Program-made: the position numbers and the translations under genes | From: HXMU1420-13 sp024742815 | Lineage (GTDB): Bacteria > Bacteroidota > Rhodothermia > Balneolales > Balneolaceae | NCBI GenBank assembly: GCA_024742815.1 | Contig: JANSXX010000002.1 | Span: 1 to 64,000 of the forward strand | Length of the DNA stretch: 64,000 bases | Direction of reading: 5' to 3' | Part shown: piece after piece, positions 24,719 through 32,866 of the stretch | How the letters are laid out: every line of letters begins with the position of its first letter | How positions within the stretch are numbered: position 1 is the stretch's first letter | The notes under the pieces: model-generated | The model's input: the letters and a program-made list of their open reading frames with translations, nothing else | Databases searched by the model: none | Told to the model about the DNA's origin: nothing

Positions 24719-25567
24719 TTGAAATCAGTCATAAATCCATCCTCTTTGAAAGAGCTTACTCTTACTAATAAAGTTCAAACCAAAGACGACAAAGAAAAAC
24801 AGTCTTTGTTGGCTAATGCCGGAGAAATACCCGAGCATATTGCCATTATAATGGATGGCAACGGTAGATGGGCAAAGAAAAAAGGCAGTATCAGATTGCA
24901 CGGTCATAAAGTTGGGGTAGACTCGGTTCGTGACATTACTGAAGCCTGCGCTCAACTTGGGGTGAAATATCTTACGCTGTACGCTTTCTCAACCGAGAAC
25001 TGGGGCCGACCTACAGCTGAAGTACGTGGACTCATGCGACTCTTAGTTGCATCCTTGCGCAAAGAAGCGGATAATCTTCACGAAAACGATATTAAGCTGG
25101 TTACTATCGGCCAAATGGATCGTTTTCCGGCGGATTGTCAGGACGAATTACAGGAAGCGATCGACTTAACCGCTGGAAATAATCGACTTCAATTATGTTT
25201 GGCTCTTAGTTATTCAGGGCGGTGGGATATTACCGAAGCAGTTAAGAAAATTGCTCGTCATGTGGATGCAGGTCGATTAGATCCTGAGTTGATTAACGAT
25301 CAGATGATTACCGATCATTTGTCGACGGCCAATGTTCCCGATCCTGATTTAATCATTCGTACCAGTGGGGAATATCGTATTAGTAATTTTCTACTTTGGC
25401 AATTGGCTTATTCCGAATTATACATCACAGAGAGATATTGGCCGGATTTCAGGCGCGATCAATTGTATGAAGCAATAGAGTCGTTTCAGCAGCGAGATCG
25501 TAGATTTGGGAAAATAAAAAATGGTGGAGACGAAAACGCCAATAACTCCCGTTTACACAAAAATTAA
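24719..25567 (+). CDS. uppS: isoprenyl transferase (undecaprenyl diphosphate synthase)
   Basis: Makes the C55 lipid carrier for peptidoglycan and other envelope glycans. Signature blocks: HIAIIMDGNGRWAKKKG with the catalytic Asp, RLHGHKVG, LTLYAFSTENWGRP, LALSYSGRWDI, PDLIIRTSGEYRISNFLLWQLAYSELY and WPDFRRDQL. No ATG exists before the catalytic motif. The frame opens with TTG at 24719, but the predicted transcription start coincides with it, so TTG at 24746 may be the true start; otherwise the mRNA is leaderless. First gene of a unit with bamA and three ompH genes. Confidence 0.93.
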   Translation: MKSVINPSSLKELTLTNKVQTKDDKEKQSLLANAGEIPEHIAIIMDGNGRWAKKKGSIRLHGHKVGVDSVRDITEACAQLGVKYLTLYAFSTENWGRPTAEVRGLMRLLVASLRKEADNLHENDIKLVTIGQMDRFPADCQDELQEAIDLTAGNNRLQLCLALSYSGRWDITEAVKKIARHVDAGRLDPELINDQMITDHLSTANVPDPDLIIRTSGEYRISNFLLWQLAYSELYITERYWPDFRRDQLYEAIESFQQRDRRFGKIKNGGDENANNSRLHKN

Positions 25568-25594
25568 ACGAATCATCAACAGGCAAGCATAAGC

Positions 25595-28066
25595 GTGACA
25601 AATTTCACGAAACGAGTTTTACTTTTAGCATTCTTACTTTCAGGACTCGCAGGATACTCACAACTCACCTTCGCACAGGATTTTGAAATAACAGATCCTA
25701 CCCAAACTTTTCCACAGCAGTATACCATATTAAGTGTGAGCGTTGAAGGCAACGAATCAACACGAACGCAGTTTATTGTGAATGCAAGTTCATTGAACGA
25801 GGGTACTACAATCACCCATCCCGGAGACGAAATTCCCGATGCCATCAAGCGTTTATATCGTGTGGGATTATTTTCTGATGTAAAGGTTTTCATCACCGAA
25901 CAAACGGCAACCGGTGTTCATCTACTGATAAGAGTTCAAGAGCAACCGAGATTATTAGAATACAAAGTTGAAGGGGTTAAACGCTCTGAACGACGAGATT
26001 TAAAAGATGAGATTGTACTTGTGCCAGGTACAGCCATTACTGAGGCTAATGTAGAACAAACTAAGTCGAGTATTCGCAGGTTTTTTAGAGAAAAAGGGTT
26101 TTGGTTTACAAAAGTAGAAACTCGAATTGAACCTTCTGAGGCAGAAAATCGATCTATTTTAGTTTTTGAAGTAGATAAAGGAGCAAGGCTGGAAGTAAAG
26201 GACATTATTTTTAAGGGAGCTGACGCATTTTCGAATCGCACACTTCTAAAAAATATTAAACCTCTGAAAGAAGATGCACCATGGAAAATCTTTGGTAAAA
26301 AGGTGTACAAAGAGGAAGATCTTGAGGAAGGGCAGGAAAAATTGATGGCACTTTATAGAAAAAAGGGATACATCGATGCTCGTGTAGTTTCAGATTCTGT
26401 TTGGGTGTTTGATTATGCTGACGGCGAAAAACAAGGGGTAAAAGTTCAACTTAATATCCAAGAGGGTCCGCAATATAAAGTTCGCAACATCACTTGGGAC
26501 GGTAACAGCGTTTATACCGACGAACAACTTACTACTGCTCTCGGTTTTGAAAAAGGAGATGTTTTTAACGAAGAGAAGTACGATCAAAACGTAAACTTCA
26601 ATAAAACCTCCACTGATATTAACAGTTTATATCAGAACATTGGCTATCTGTTCTTCCAAGCATTTCCAAGAATTACCAAAGTTGCTGAGGACTCATTAGA
26701 CATTCATTTTGATTTATATGAGGATGAAATTGCTACAATCCGTGAAGTATCATTTTCAGGTAATACACAAACTCACGACGATGTTGTTCGCCGAACTCTT
26801 CGAACAGTTCCCGGTAACACGTATAGTAGAGACGCCATCGTTCGATCTATTCGTGAGTTAAGTACGCTTGGATACTTCAATCCCGAAAATATTACTCCGG
26901 ATGTAATCCCTAATCAACAAGATAAAACCGTAGACGTTACTTTCGATCTCGACGAATCACAAAGTACCAGTAACTTTGAATTTTCTGGTGGTTATGGTGG
27001 ACGTTTTATCGGTGCGATCATTTCAGCTCGCTTAAACTTTAATAATTTTTCGTTAAAGCGTGCACTTGAAGGCGATTTCACTCCATTTCCATCAGGCGAT
27101 GGACAAACTCTTTCGTTGGGTGTTCAGGTTACAGGGACCGGTTATCAAAGTTACAGTTTTGGATTTGTTGAGCCTTGGTTGAATGGAAAGCCAACTTCTC
27201 TAGGTGTGAACTTATCGTACAATCTTATCAATTACAGCACCACCAGTGAGCGAAATAAACTCTTCTCAGCAAGTGTTAGTCTTGGTAAACGCCTACGTTG
27301 GCCGGATGACTTTTTCTCCACCAGAACAGTATTAGGATATCAGCTTTATGATGTGCAAGGAACTGCATCCTTTTTAGCTGAAGGAACATCGAGTATTATT
27401 TCCGTTCGTCAAGTTCTTGAACGTAACTCTTTAGATAATTTTATTTCTCCAAACTCGGGTTCAAAATTTACGCTTTCTGCAGAGTTAGCCCCCCCAATTC
27501 CTGGATTCTCGGAGTATTATAAAATTAAATCAGAATTCCAGCATCATGTGCCTATAGCCGGAAAACTTGTCCTCACCAGTTTAGCTGATTACGGATACAT
27601 CGGATATCTAACTCAATCAAAAAGAACCAATTTTCAGCGCTTCTTAGTGGGTGGTACTCAATTACAACAGCGCCAGAGCTTTTTATACGATAATATTGAT
27701 TTAAGAGGATACCCCGGCGGACTTAGCGAAAGTATTGCCCCAATTGTTGATGGCGAAAAAATAGGTGGCAGATTATTCTCTAAGTACTCACTTGAACTTC
27801 GTTATCCGGCCGTTTCTACCGAGCAATTGCAATTAATTCCATATGTATTTATGGATGCAGGTAATTCTTACGAAGATTTTGCTAATTTCGATCCGTTTAA
27901 CTTAAAACGTTCGGTTGGTGTTGGTACCCGTGTATTCTTACCGGTACTTGGGTTGGTTGATCTTAGCTATGGTTACCGACTTGATGGTGTACAGGGTGAA
28001 TCTTCGAACTCTACCTTATTACCGGGCAAATGGGAATTCTTATTTAACATCGGATCACCATTCTAA
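25595..28066 (+). CDS. bamA: outer membrane protein assembly factor BamA
   Basis: Inserts beta-barrel proteins into the outer membrane. The GTG start precedes a signal peptide (hydrophobic 8-20, cleavage near TFAQ). Five POTRA repeats fill about residues 45-455 (for example YKVEGVKRSERRDLKDEIV, ISFSGN-like VSFSGNTQTHDDVVRRTL), followed by the 16-strand barrel with FEFSGGYGGRF, VEPWLNGKPTSLGVNLS and the end KWEFLFNIGSPF. The conserved barrel-interior RGY-type loop appears as LRGYPGG (about residues 707-713). The 823-residue length is normal. It shares TAATG with the first ompH-like gene, so that gene is translationally coupled. Confidence 0.95.
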   Translation: MTNFTKRVLLLAFLLSGLAGYSQLTFAQDFEITDPTQTFPQQYTILSVSVEGNESTRTQFIVNASSLNEGTTITHPGDEIPDAIKRLYRVGLFSDVKVFITEQTATGVHLLIRVQEQPRLLEYKVEGVKRSERRDLKDEIVLVPGTAITEANVEQTKSSIRRFFREKGFWFTKVETRIEPSEAENRSILVFEVDKGARLEVKDIIFKGADAFSNRTLLKNIKPLKEDAPWKIFGKKVYKEEDLEEGQEKLMALYRKKGYIDARVVSDSVWVFDYADGEKQGVKVQLNIQEGPQYKVRNITWDGNSVYTDEQLTTALGFEKGDVFNEEKYDQNVNFNKTSTDINSLYQNIGYLFFQAFPRITKVAEDSLDIHFDLYEDEIATIREVSFSGNTQTHDDVVRRTLRTVPGNTYSRDAIVRSIRELSTLGYFNPENITPDVIPNQQDKTVDVTFDLDESQSTSNFEFSGGYGGRFIGAIISARLNFNNFSLKRALEGDFTPFPSGDGQTLSLGVQVTGTGYQSYSFGFVEPWLNGKPTSLGVNLSYNLINYSTTSERNKLFSASVSLGKRLRWPDDFFSTRTVLGYQLYDVQGTASFLAEGTSSIISVRQVLERNSLDNFISPNSGSKFTLSAELAPPIPGFSEYYKIKSEFQHHVPIAGKLVLTSLADYGYIGYLTQSKRTNFQRFLVGGTQLQQRQSFLYDNIDLRGYPGGLSESIAPIVDGEKIGGRLFSKYSLELRYPAVSTEQLQLIPYVFMDAGNSYEDFANFDPFNLKRSVGVGTRVFLPVLGLVDLSYGYRLDGVQGESSNSTLLPGKWEFLFNIGSPF

Positions 28067-28593
28067 TGAGAAAGCTGCCTCTATATATAACTGTTTTTGT
28101 GATTTTGTGTAATTCCAGTGTGATAGCACAAAATCAAAAAATCGGTTTTTTTGAATCAGATTTTATTCTTTCCAACATTCCTGAATATGCCGGTATTGAA
28201 CAACGCCTTCAATTGTTAAGTGATACCTGGCAGCAGGAAATTGAAGAGATGGAAGCAGAGATCACGGCTTTAGAGGAAGATTATCAAGCAAAAGAGATTT
28301 TATATACTGAAGAAATTCGTGCTGAAAAAAAACGAGAAATCGAACAAAAGAAATCAGCGAGAGATGCGTTCTTAAACGAGAAGTTTGGACCGGAAGGCGA
28401 TTATTTTAAAAGCCAGGACGAGCTGTTGGAGCCGATCATGAGGCAAATATTTACCGCGGTAAGTGAAGTTGCAAGAAAACAGGGATTTGATTTTGTATTT
28501 GACCGCACCGGCGACATTTATATGGTTTATGCTCGAAATGAATGGAATTTGAACGAGTCTATACTTATTGAGTTAGGCATCGATATTGAATAA
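28066..28593 (+). CDS. OmpH/Skp-family periplasmic chaperone, copy 1
   Basis: Periplasmic holdase expected to keep unfolded outer-membrane proteins soluble for BamA. Signal peptide about residues 1-22 (SSVIAQ), then a KIGFFESDFILSNIPEY beta strand, a long charged coiled coil (about 55-110; EEMEAEITALEEDYQAKE) and a closing FDFVFDRTGDIYMVYA segment. This matches the Skp jellyfish shape. The start codon overlaps the bamA stop. It is the first of three consecutive OmpH-like genes, and its sequence is clearly different from the other two (no Gln-rich coil). Confidence 0.88.
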   Translation: MRKLPLYITVFVILCNSSVIAQNQKIGFFESDFILSNIPEYAGIEQRLQLLSDTWQQEIEEMEAEITALEEDYQAKEILYTEEIRAEKKREIEQKKSARDAFLNEKFGPEGDYFKSQDELLEPIMRQIFTAVSEVARKQGFDFVFDRTGDIYMVYARNEWNLNESILIELGIDIE

Positions 28594-28639
28594 ACACTTT
28601 ACACAAACAAGCGGTATTTTACCGCGCAAATTAAGGCAA

Positions 28640-29158
28640 ATGAAAAAACGGATACTATTACTAATCGCTGTTGTAGCAACTTTCGGAGCTGTACAAGCTC
28701 AGGTAAAGATTGCTTACATGAACCCAAATGAGGTTTTGGTACAGTTGGAAGAAGTTGCAGCCATCGACCAGCAAATACAAGCTTTGATTGCTCAAAGAGA
28801 TGAAGAAATAATTGCAAAAGCTACGCAATTGCAGCAGGCATTTACCGATTACGAATCGGAGCGATTAGCTCTTACCCCAGAGCAACAACAAGCCAAAGAG
28901 CAAGATTTGTTGCAACAAAATCAGGATTTGGAGACCGAACGCGATTCTTATCTAAACGAAATAAGACAACGAAGAGCTCAATTAATGCAACCTATAATTG
29001 AGCGAATGGATACAGCTATCCAAAAAATTGCAACTACAATGAATATCGATTTGGTATTAAATGAAGGGACGTCTTATGGAGATGCCATCGTATTTTACGC
29101 CAATGCGGATCGATTAAATATCACCAATCAGGTGCTAGAAGAGCTTAAATCAGAATAA
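28640..29158 (+). CDS. OmpH/Skp-family periplasmic chaperone, copy 2
   Basis: The frame is open from a TTG at 28586, but the ATG at 28640 gives a proper signal peptide (KKRILLLIAVVATFGAVQAQ), so it is taken as the start. After VKIAYMNPNEVLVQL comes a Gln/Glu-rich coiled coil (about 45-115) and the family end INLVLNEG-like IDLVLNEGTSY...ILFYA pattern. Probably acts with BamA in outer-membrane protein delivery. It lies 46 bp after copy 1 and 23 bp before copy 3. Confidence 0.88.
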   Translation: MKKRILLLIAVVATFGAVQAQVKIAYMNPNEVLVQLEEVAAIDQQIQALIAQRDEEIIAKATQLQQAFTDYESERLALTPEQQQAKEQDLLQQNQDLETERDSYLNEIRQRRAQLMQPIIERMDTAIQKIATTMNIDLVLNEGTSYGDAIVFYANADRLNITNQVLEELKSE

Positions 29159-29181
29159 AAGAAAGAAACTATTTACCTTTG

Positions 29182-29748
29182 ATGAAAACAATGAAAAATA
29201 CAATCACATTATCGCTCGCAGCTTTTTTACTTGTACTCGGGTTTGGAGTAACTAATACGGTACAGGCACAAGCTGGTGAAGACGTTAAAATCGGATATGT
29301 TAATCCTCAGGCTATCTTAGCTAATATGCCGGAAATGAAGGCAGTGCAACAGCGCATCCAAAATTTTGCATTGAGAAAGCAACAAGAATTAGTGCAGAAA
29401 GAGCAGGCTTTTCAGGCAGAAGTAACCACCTACCAGCAAAAGATCGGTGTAATTTCAGCTGAAGCCCAAGCTCAGGAAGAAGAGCGTTTGGGGCAACTTC
29501 AGGCAGAATTAGTTCAAGCTCAACAAACTGCTGAAACAGAACTAGAACAAAAAAGACAAGAATTAGTTGGTCCGCTTTTGGAGCAAATTGGAAATGCCAT
29601 TAATGTGGTAGCCGAACGAATGGATTTAACTTATGTGCTTAACACTACTACTTCAACAGGTGATCTGGTGATTCTTTACGCATCAGAAGATTACAGTGCT
29701 AAATACAATATTACAGAAGCAGTAATGGAAGAGTTAGGTATGTTCTAA
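29182..29748 (+). CDS. OmpH/Skp-family periplasmic chaperone, copy 3
   Basis: A 188-residue exported protein; signal peptide to about residue 30 (TNTVQAQ). Same layout as the two genes before it: VKIGYVNPQAILANMPEM, a Gln/Glu coiled coil (about 65-130), then LTYVLNTTTSTGDLVILYA. Starts are possible at ATG 29182 or ATG 29191. It ends the uppS-bamA-ompH unit, because a strong terminator follows at 29773. Confidence 0.88.
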   Translation: MKTMKNTITLSLAAFLLVLGFGVTNTVQAQAGEDVKIGYVNPQAILANMPEMKAVQQRIQNFALRKQQELVQKEQAFQAEVTTYQQKIGVISAEAQAQEEERLGQLQAELVQAQQTAETELEQKRQELVGPLLEQIGNAINVVAERMDLTYVLNTTTSTGDLVILYASEDYSAKYNITEAVMEELGMF

Positions 29749-29772
29749 ACCTAATCTACCACCAAAATTTTC

Positions 29773-29803
29773 AAAGCCCGGCTCTAAGAGTTCGGGCTTT
29801 TTT
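29773..29803 (+). terminator. rho-independent terminator of the bamA-ompH unit
   Basis: Stem 29773-29780 (AAAGCCCG) with 29793-29800 (CGGGCTTT), a loop that can itself pair CTC/GAG, then a T run to 29803. The T tract touches the stop codon of the converging VWA gene. Confidence 0.88.
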
Positions 29804-30914
29804 ATTTAACGTTTTTTCTTCGATTACGGATGTAATCTTCAAAAATATAACCGCCTAAATTATCTAAAGAAGCGAAGTAAGCTTTTCCTTTATTCGCTTC
29901 AGTCATTTCACGAACAAAACTTTGTAGATAAGGATCGCTGGCTATCATAAAGGTGGTAATATTGATTTTATCACGCCGGCATTTTACAGCCTCATCAAGA
30001 ACTTTATTTACAATCTTTCGATCGAGACCAAAACTGTTTTTATACAACTTTCCATTTTCGATCATACATGATGGCTTACCATCCGTAATCATAAAAATTT
30101 GTTTGTTCGCATATTTCCTACGTTGTAAAATATGTCGAGCCACTTCCAGCCCTTGCTTAGTATTGGTATGATAGGGTCCAACTCTTAGATAGGGTAAATC
30201 TTCTACCGAAATTTGCCAGGCTTCATTTCCGAAAGCAACAATATCTAAAGAGTCTTTGGCATAATTGTTCATGATCAATTCAGAAAGTGCCATTGCAACT
30301 TTCTTTGCAGGTGTAATGCGATCTTCGCCATAGAGAATCATTGAGTGGCTTAAATCGATTAATAGTACGGTAGCCACCGATGTGTAATGATCTGTCTCAT
30401 ACACTTCCAAATCATCTTCATGAAGATTGAAATTGTCAATGCTGGAGTGCTGAAGCATATTCAGCATGGTTTTAGTAGAGTCGATTTGGCCTATGTCATC
30501 ATTTTTACTCCAACGACGAGTTTCTGGTTGTCGCTCTAATCCACGACCAGAAAATGATGTTTTGTGCCCGCCTAAACCACCTTTATTCAGATTCTTGAAT
30601 ACTTCTTCGAGGGATTTCTTACGTAAGCTTCGTTCTGTTTTTCTCGTGATCACAACTTCAGTGGCATCATCATTATTTTCTATATATCCCCGCTCCATCA
30701 GTTCTTCGATGAAATCACCTAAACCATATCCATCCTGAAACTGATCAGTTATTCGATATTGTTTGTCCAGTTCATTAAGCCAGGATAGAGCTTGGCTAAC
30801 ATCTCCACTTGAAATAGTGAGTAATTGTTGGAATAAATCCCAAAGGGTTTCAAAGGGAGTTTTGCCTTTGTTTTGGTTGTAGCGTTCGTCCCATTGGAAG
30901 TATCTAAAATCCAT
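29802..30914 (-). CDS. von Willebrand factor A (MIDAS) domain protein
   Basis: A cytoplasmic 370-residue protein without signal peptide or membrane segments. The C-terminal ~200 residues form a VWA domain with an intact metal site: DLSHS (DxSxS) at about residue 187, a Thr/Asp-rich strand and MITDGKPSC. The N-terminal ~150 residues are helical (LWDLFQQLLTISSGDVSQALSWL) and unlike a known enzyme. Relatives work as co-chaperones of MoxR or chelatase-type AAA+ ATPases, but no such ATPase gene is adjacent. It stands alone between converging ompH and diverging rnhB. Confidence 0.8.
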   Translation of the reverse strand: MDFRYFQWDERYNQNKGKTPFETLWDLFQQLLTISSGDVSQALSWLNELDKQYRITDQFQDGYGLGDFIEELMERGYIENNDDATEVVITRKTERSLRKKSLEEVFKNLNKGGLGGHKTSFSGRGLERQPETRRWSKNDDIGQIDSTKTMLNMLQHSSIDNFNLHEDDLEVYETDHYTSVATVLLIDLSHSMILYGEDRITPAKKVAMALSELIMNNYAKDSLDIVAFGNEAWQISVEDLPYLRVGPYHTNTKQGLEVARHILQRRKYANKQIFMITDGKPSCMIENGKLYKNSFGLDRKIVNKVLDEAVKCRRDKINITTFMIASDPYLQSFVREMTEANKGKAYFASLDNLGGYIFEDYIRNRRKNVK

Positions 30915-30990
30915 GCATTTCCTTTTGATTAATTAATTCAAAGTTTGCATCAACAGTTCCTTGAATACATAATTGTATTTATCTTTTGGT

Positions 30991-31632
30991 ATGAAAAAAA
31001 TTCCTAATCTTGACAGGCTTGCCTACGAAAAAAAACTATGGAATGAAGGTTTCCAACGGGTAATGGGGCTAGATGAAGTTGGAAGAGGTTGCTTAGCAGG
31101 ACCTGTTGTCGCTGCCGGGGTAATTTTTCCTCCAAATACTAATATCCCTGACATTCGTGATAGCAAAACCATTGCTGAAAAAGAAAGAAATGCGCTTGTA
31201 GATCTCATCAAAGAAAAGGCAGAATTTTGGATCGTTCAGGAGCGACCACCGTCGAGAATTGATGAAATCAATATCCTTTGGGCCTCCATCGAAGCAATGC
31301 AATTATGTGCAGAAGCTAAAGGAGCAAAACCGGATTATTTGTTGGTAGATGGAAATCGATACACAACTTCACTCATTCCTTATACTTGTGTGGTTAAAGG
31401 AGATGATAAAAGTATGAGTATAGGAGCGGCTTCAATTTTGGCTAAAGTTCATCGGGATGCATTAATGAACAAACTGCATACGAATTATCCTGAGTTTAGA
31501 TGGGATTCTAATGTAGGATATCCAACACCAGTTCATAAACGGGCACTGGTGGAATATGGAATAACTCCACATCACAGAAAAAGTTTTAAACTGAGTACAC
31601 AGAAAACCTACTCAGCTAGCGATAAATGCTGA
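30991..31632 (+). CDS. rnhB: ribonuclease HII
   Basis: Removes ribonucleotides and RNA primers from DNA. The active-site residues are visible: Asp and Glu in GLDEVGRGCLAGPVV (about residues 27-41), Asp in LLVDGNRY and the following acidic region VVKGDDKSMSIGAASILAKVHRD. The ATG at 30991 is preferred over a TTG 18 bp upstream because it gives the usual short N-terminus. The 213-residue length is normal. Its 3' end overlaps the end of the converging rodA gene by 17 bp. Confidence 0.95.
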   Translation: MKKIPNLDRLAYEKKLWNEGFQRVMGLDEVGRGCLAGPVVAAGVIFPPNTNIPDIRDSKTIAEKERNALVDLIKEKAEFWIVQERPPSRIDEINILWASIEAMQLCAEAKGAKPDYLLVDGNRYTTSLIPYTCVVKGDDKSMSIGAASILAKVHRDALMNKLHTNYPEFRWDSNVGYPTPVHKRALVEYGITPHHRKSFKLSTQKTYSASDKC

Positions 31633-32866
31633 ACTCGCGTTTATGAAAATCCATATTCAAGATGATTGCCAGCATAATCGTATTGGTGAGGAATGCCGAC
31701 CCACCATAGCTTATAAATGGAAGGGGAATACCAATTACCGGTAATAAAGCAGTTGCACTACCCACATTGATAAAGAAGTGTATAAAATAAACAGCTGTTA
31801 CACTTACCGTAACTAATTGAGCAAATGGATGTTTATGTGTTCCTGCAATTCGTAAAAGTCTCAGAAATAGGATCATAAACAAAATTACGACCAATCCGGC
31901 GCCAATAAATCCAAACTCTTCACCGATTACACAAAACACAAAGTCGGTCCATTGCTCAGGTAAAAATCGTAATTGAGTTTGGGTTCCTTCTAAAAACCCT
32001 TTTCCACTTATTCCACCTGAACCAATTGCAGTTTTAGCCTGAATTACATTCCAGCCTGCTCCGGTTGGATCGTAAGAAGGATTAGTAAAGGCCGTAATTC
32101 GAGCAATTTGATGCGGTTGAAGTACCTCAGTTAGTGCAAGACGAACGCCAATAACGGTAAGAATACCTGTAATGAATGAAGTGATCGTTAACCATTTTCT
32201 TCTTTGAATGAAGAACACAATTCCGGTTAATACAACAGCAGAAAGCAGCCCCAGTTGCCAGTTTAGAACTGTTAAATACAGAATGATTGCAGGTGATACT
32301 ATAAACAGTGATACTCCATAGGGAAGGCCCGACCAAAACAACATTACGGGAATCAGAGCGATAAATATAATGGCTGTCCCGAAATCGTTTTGTGCGATTA
32401 CCAAGCCGGTTGGGATAATAATTATCAGTACCGAAATCAGTGCATAACGAATATTCTCAACGGATATATTTCTTCGGCTAGTGAGATAATTTGCCACGGC
32501 GAGAATGGTCGCAATTTTCATAAACTCGCTGCTTTGGAATCCAAAAGGCCCAATTCGGAACCAGCTTTTTGCACCATTGATCTCATTCCCGAATATCAAT
32601 GTTAAAACCATCAATACTATTCCAATAAAATAAGCAATGTAGGATAATTGCATGAAGGTACGAGGAGAAACAAATTGCACACCCAGCATTACTAAAATGG
32701 AAACTACTACAAAAGCGAGTTGCTTAATGAAGTTACTTTGAATGTGAGCAGGCAGAAATTCAGAAACAGGGCCTTGCGTAGCACTGTAAATTGCAACCAG
32801 ACCAATACAGGTTAATAATAACCATACTGATAAAATCACCCAGTTAAACTCACGTGGATTACTCAT
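31616..32866 (-). CDS. rodA: rod shape-determining SEDS glycosyltransferase RodA
   Basis: Polymerises peptidoglycan glycan strands during cell elongation, with PBP2. About ten membrane helices are visible. SEDS family motifs include GAKSWFRIGPFGFQSSEFMK, AQNDFGTAIIF (with the catalytic Asp region), GSGGISGKGFLEGTQTQLRFLPEQWTDFVF and the C-terminal GIPLPFISYGGSA. It is the last gene of the mreB-mreC-mreD-mrdA-rodA operon and its start shares a base with the mrdA stop. Confidence 0.95.
   Translation of the reverse strand: MSNPREFNWVILSVWLLLTCIGLVAIYSATQGPVSEFLPAHIQSNFIKQLAFVVVSILVMLGVQFVSPRTFMQLSYIAYFIGIVLMVLTLIFGNEINGAKSWFRIGPFGFQSSEFMKIATILAVANYLTSRRNISVENIRYALISVLIIIIPTGLVIAQNDFGTAIIFIALIPVMLFWSGLPYGVSLFIVSPAIILYLTVLNWQLGLLSAVVLTGIVFFIQRRKWLTITSFITGILTVIGVRLALTEVLQPHQIARITAFTNPSYDPTGAGWNVIQAKTAIGSGGISGKGFLEGTQTQLRFLPEQWTDFVFCVIGEEFGFIGAGLVVILFMILFLRLLRIAGTHKHPFAQLVTVSVTAVYFIHFFINVGSATALLPVIGIPLPFISYGGSAFLTNTIMLAIILNMDFHKREFSIYR

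Noticed and set aside
29174..29181. TACCTTTG, an exact -7-like match before the third ompH gene
   Set aside because: It touches the ATG, so transcription would start inside the gene, and there is no -33 element. By chance, several such octamers are expected in a window this size.
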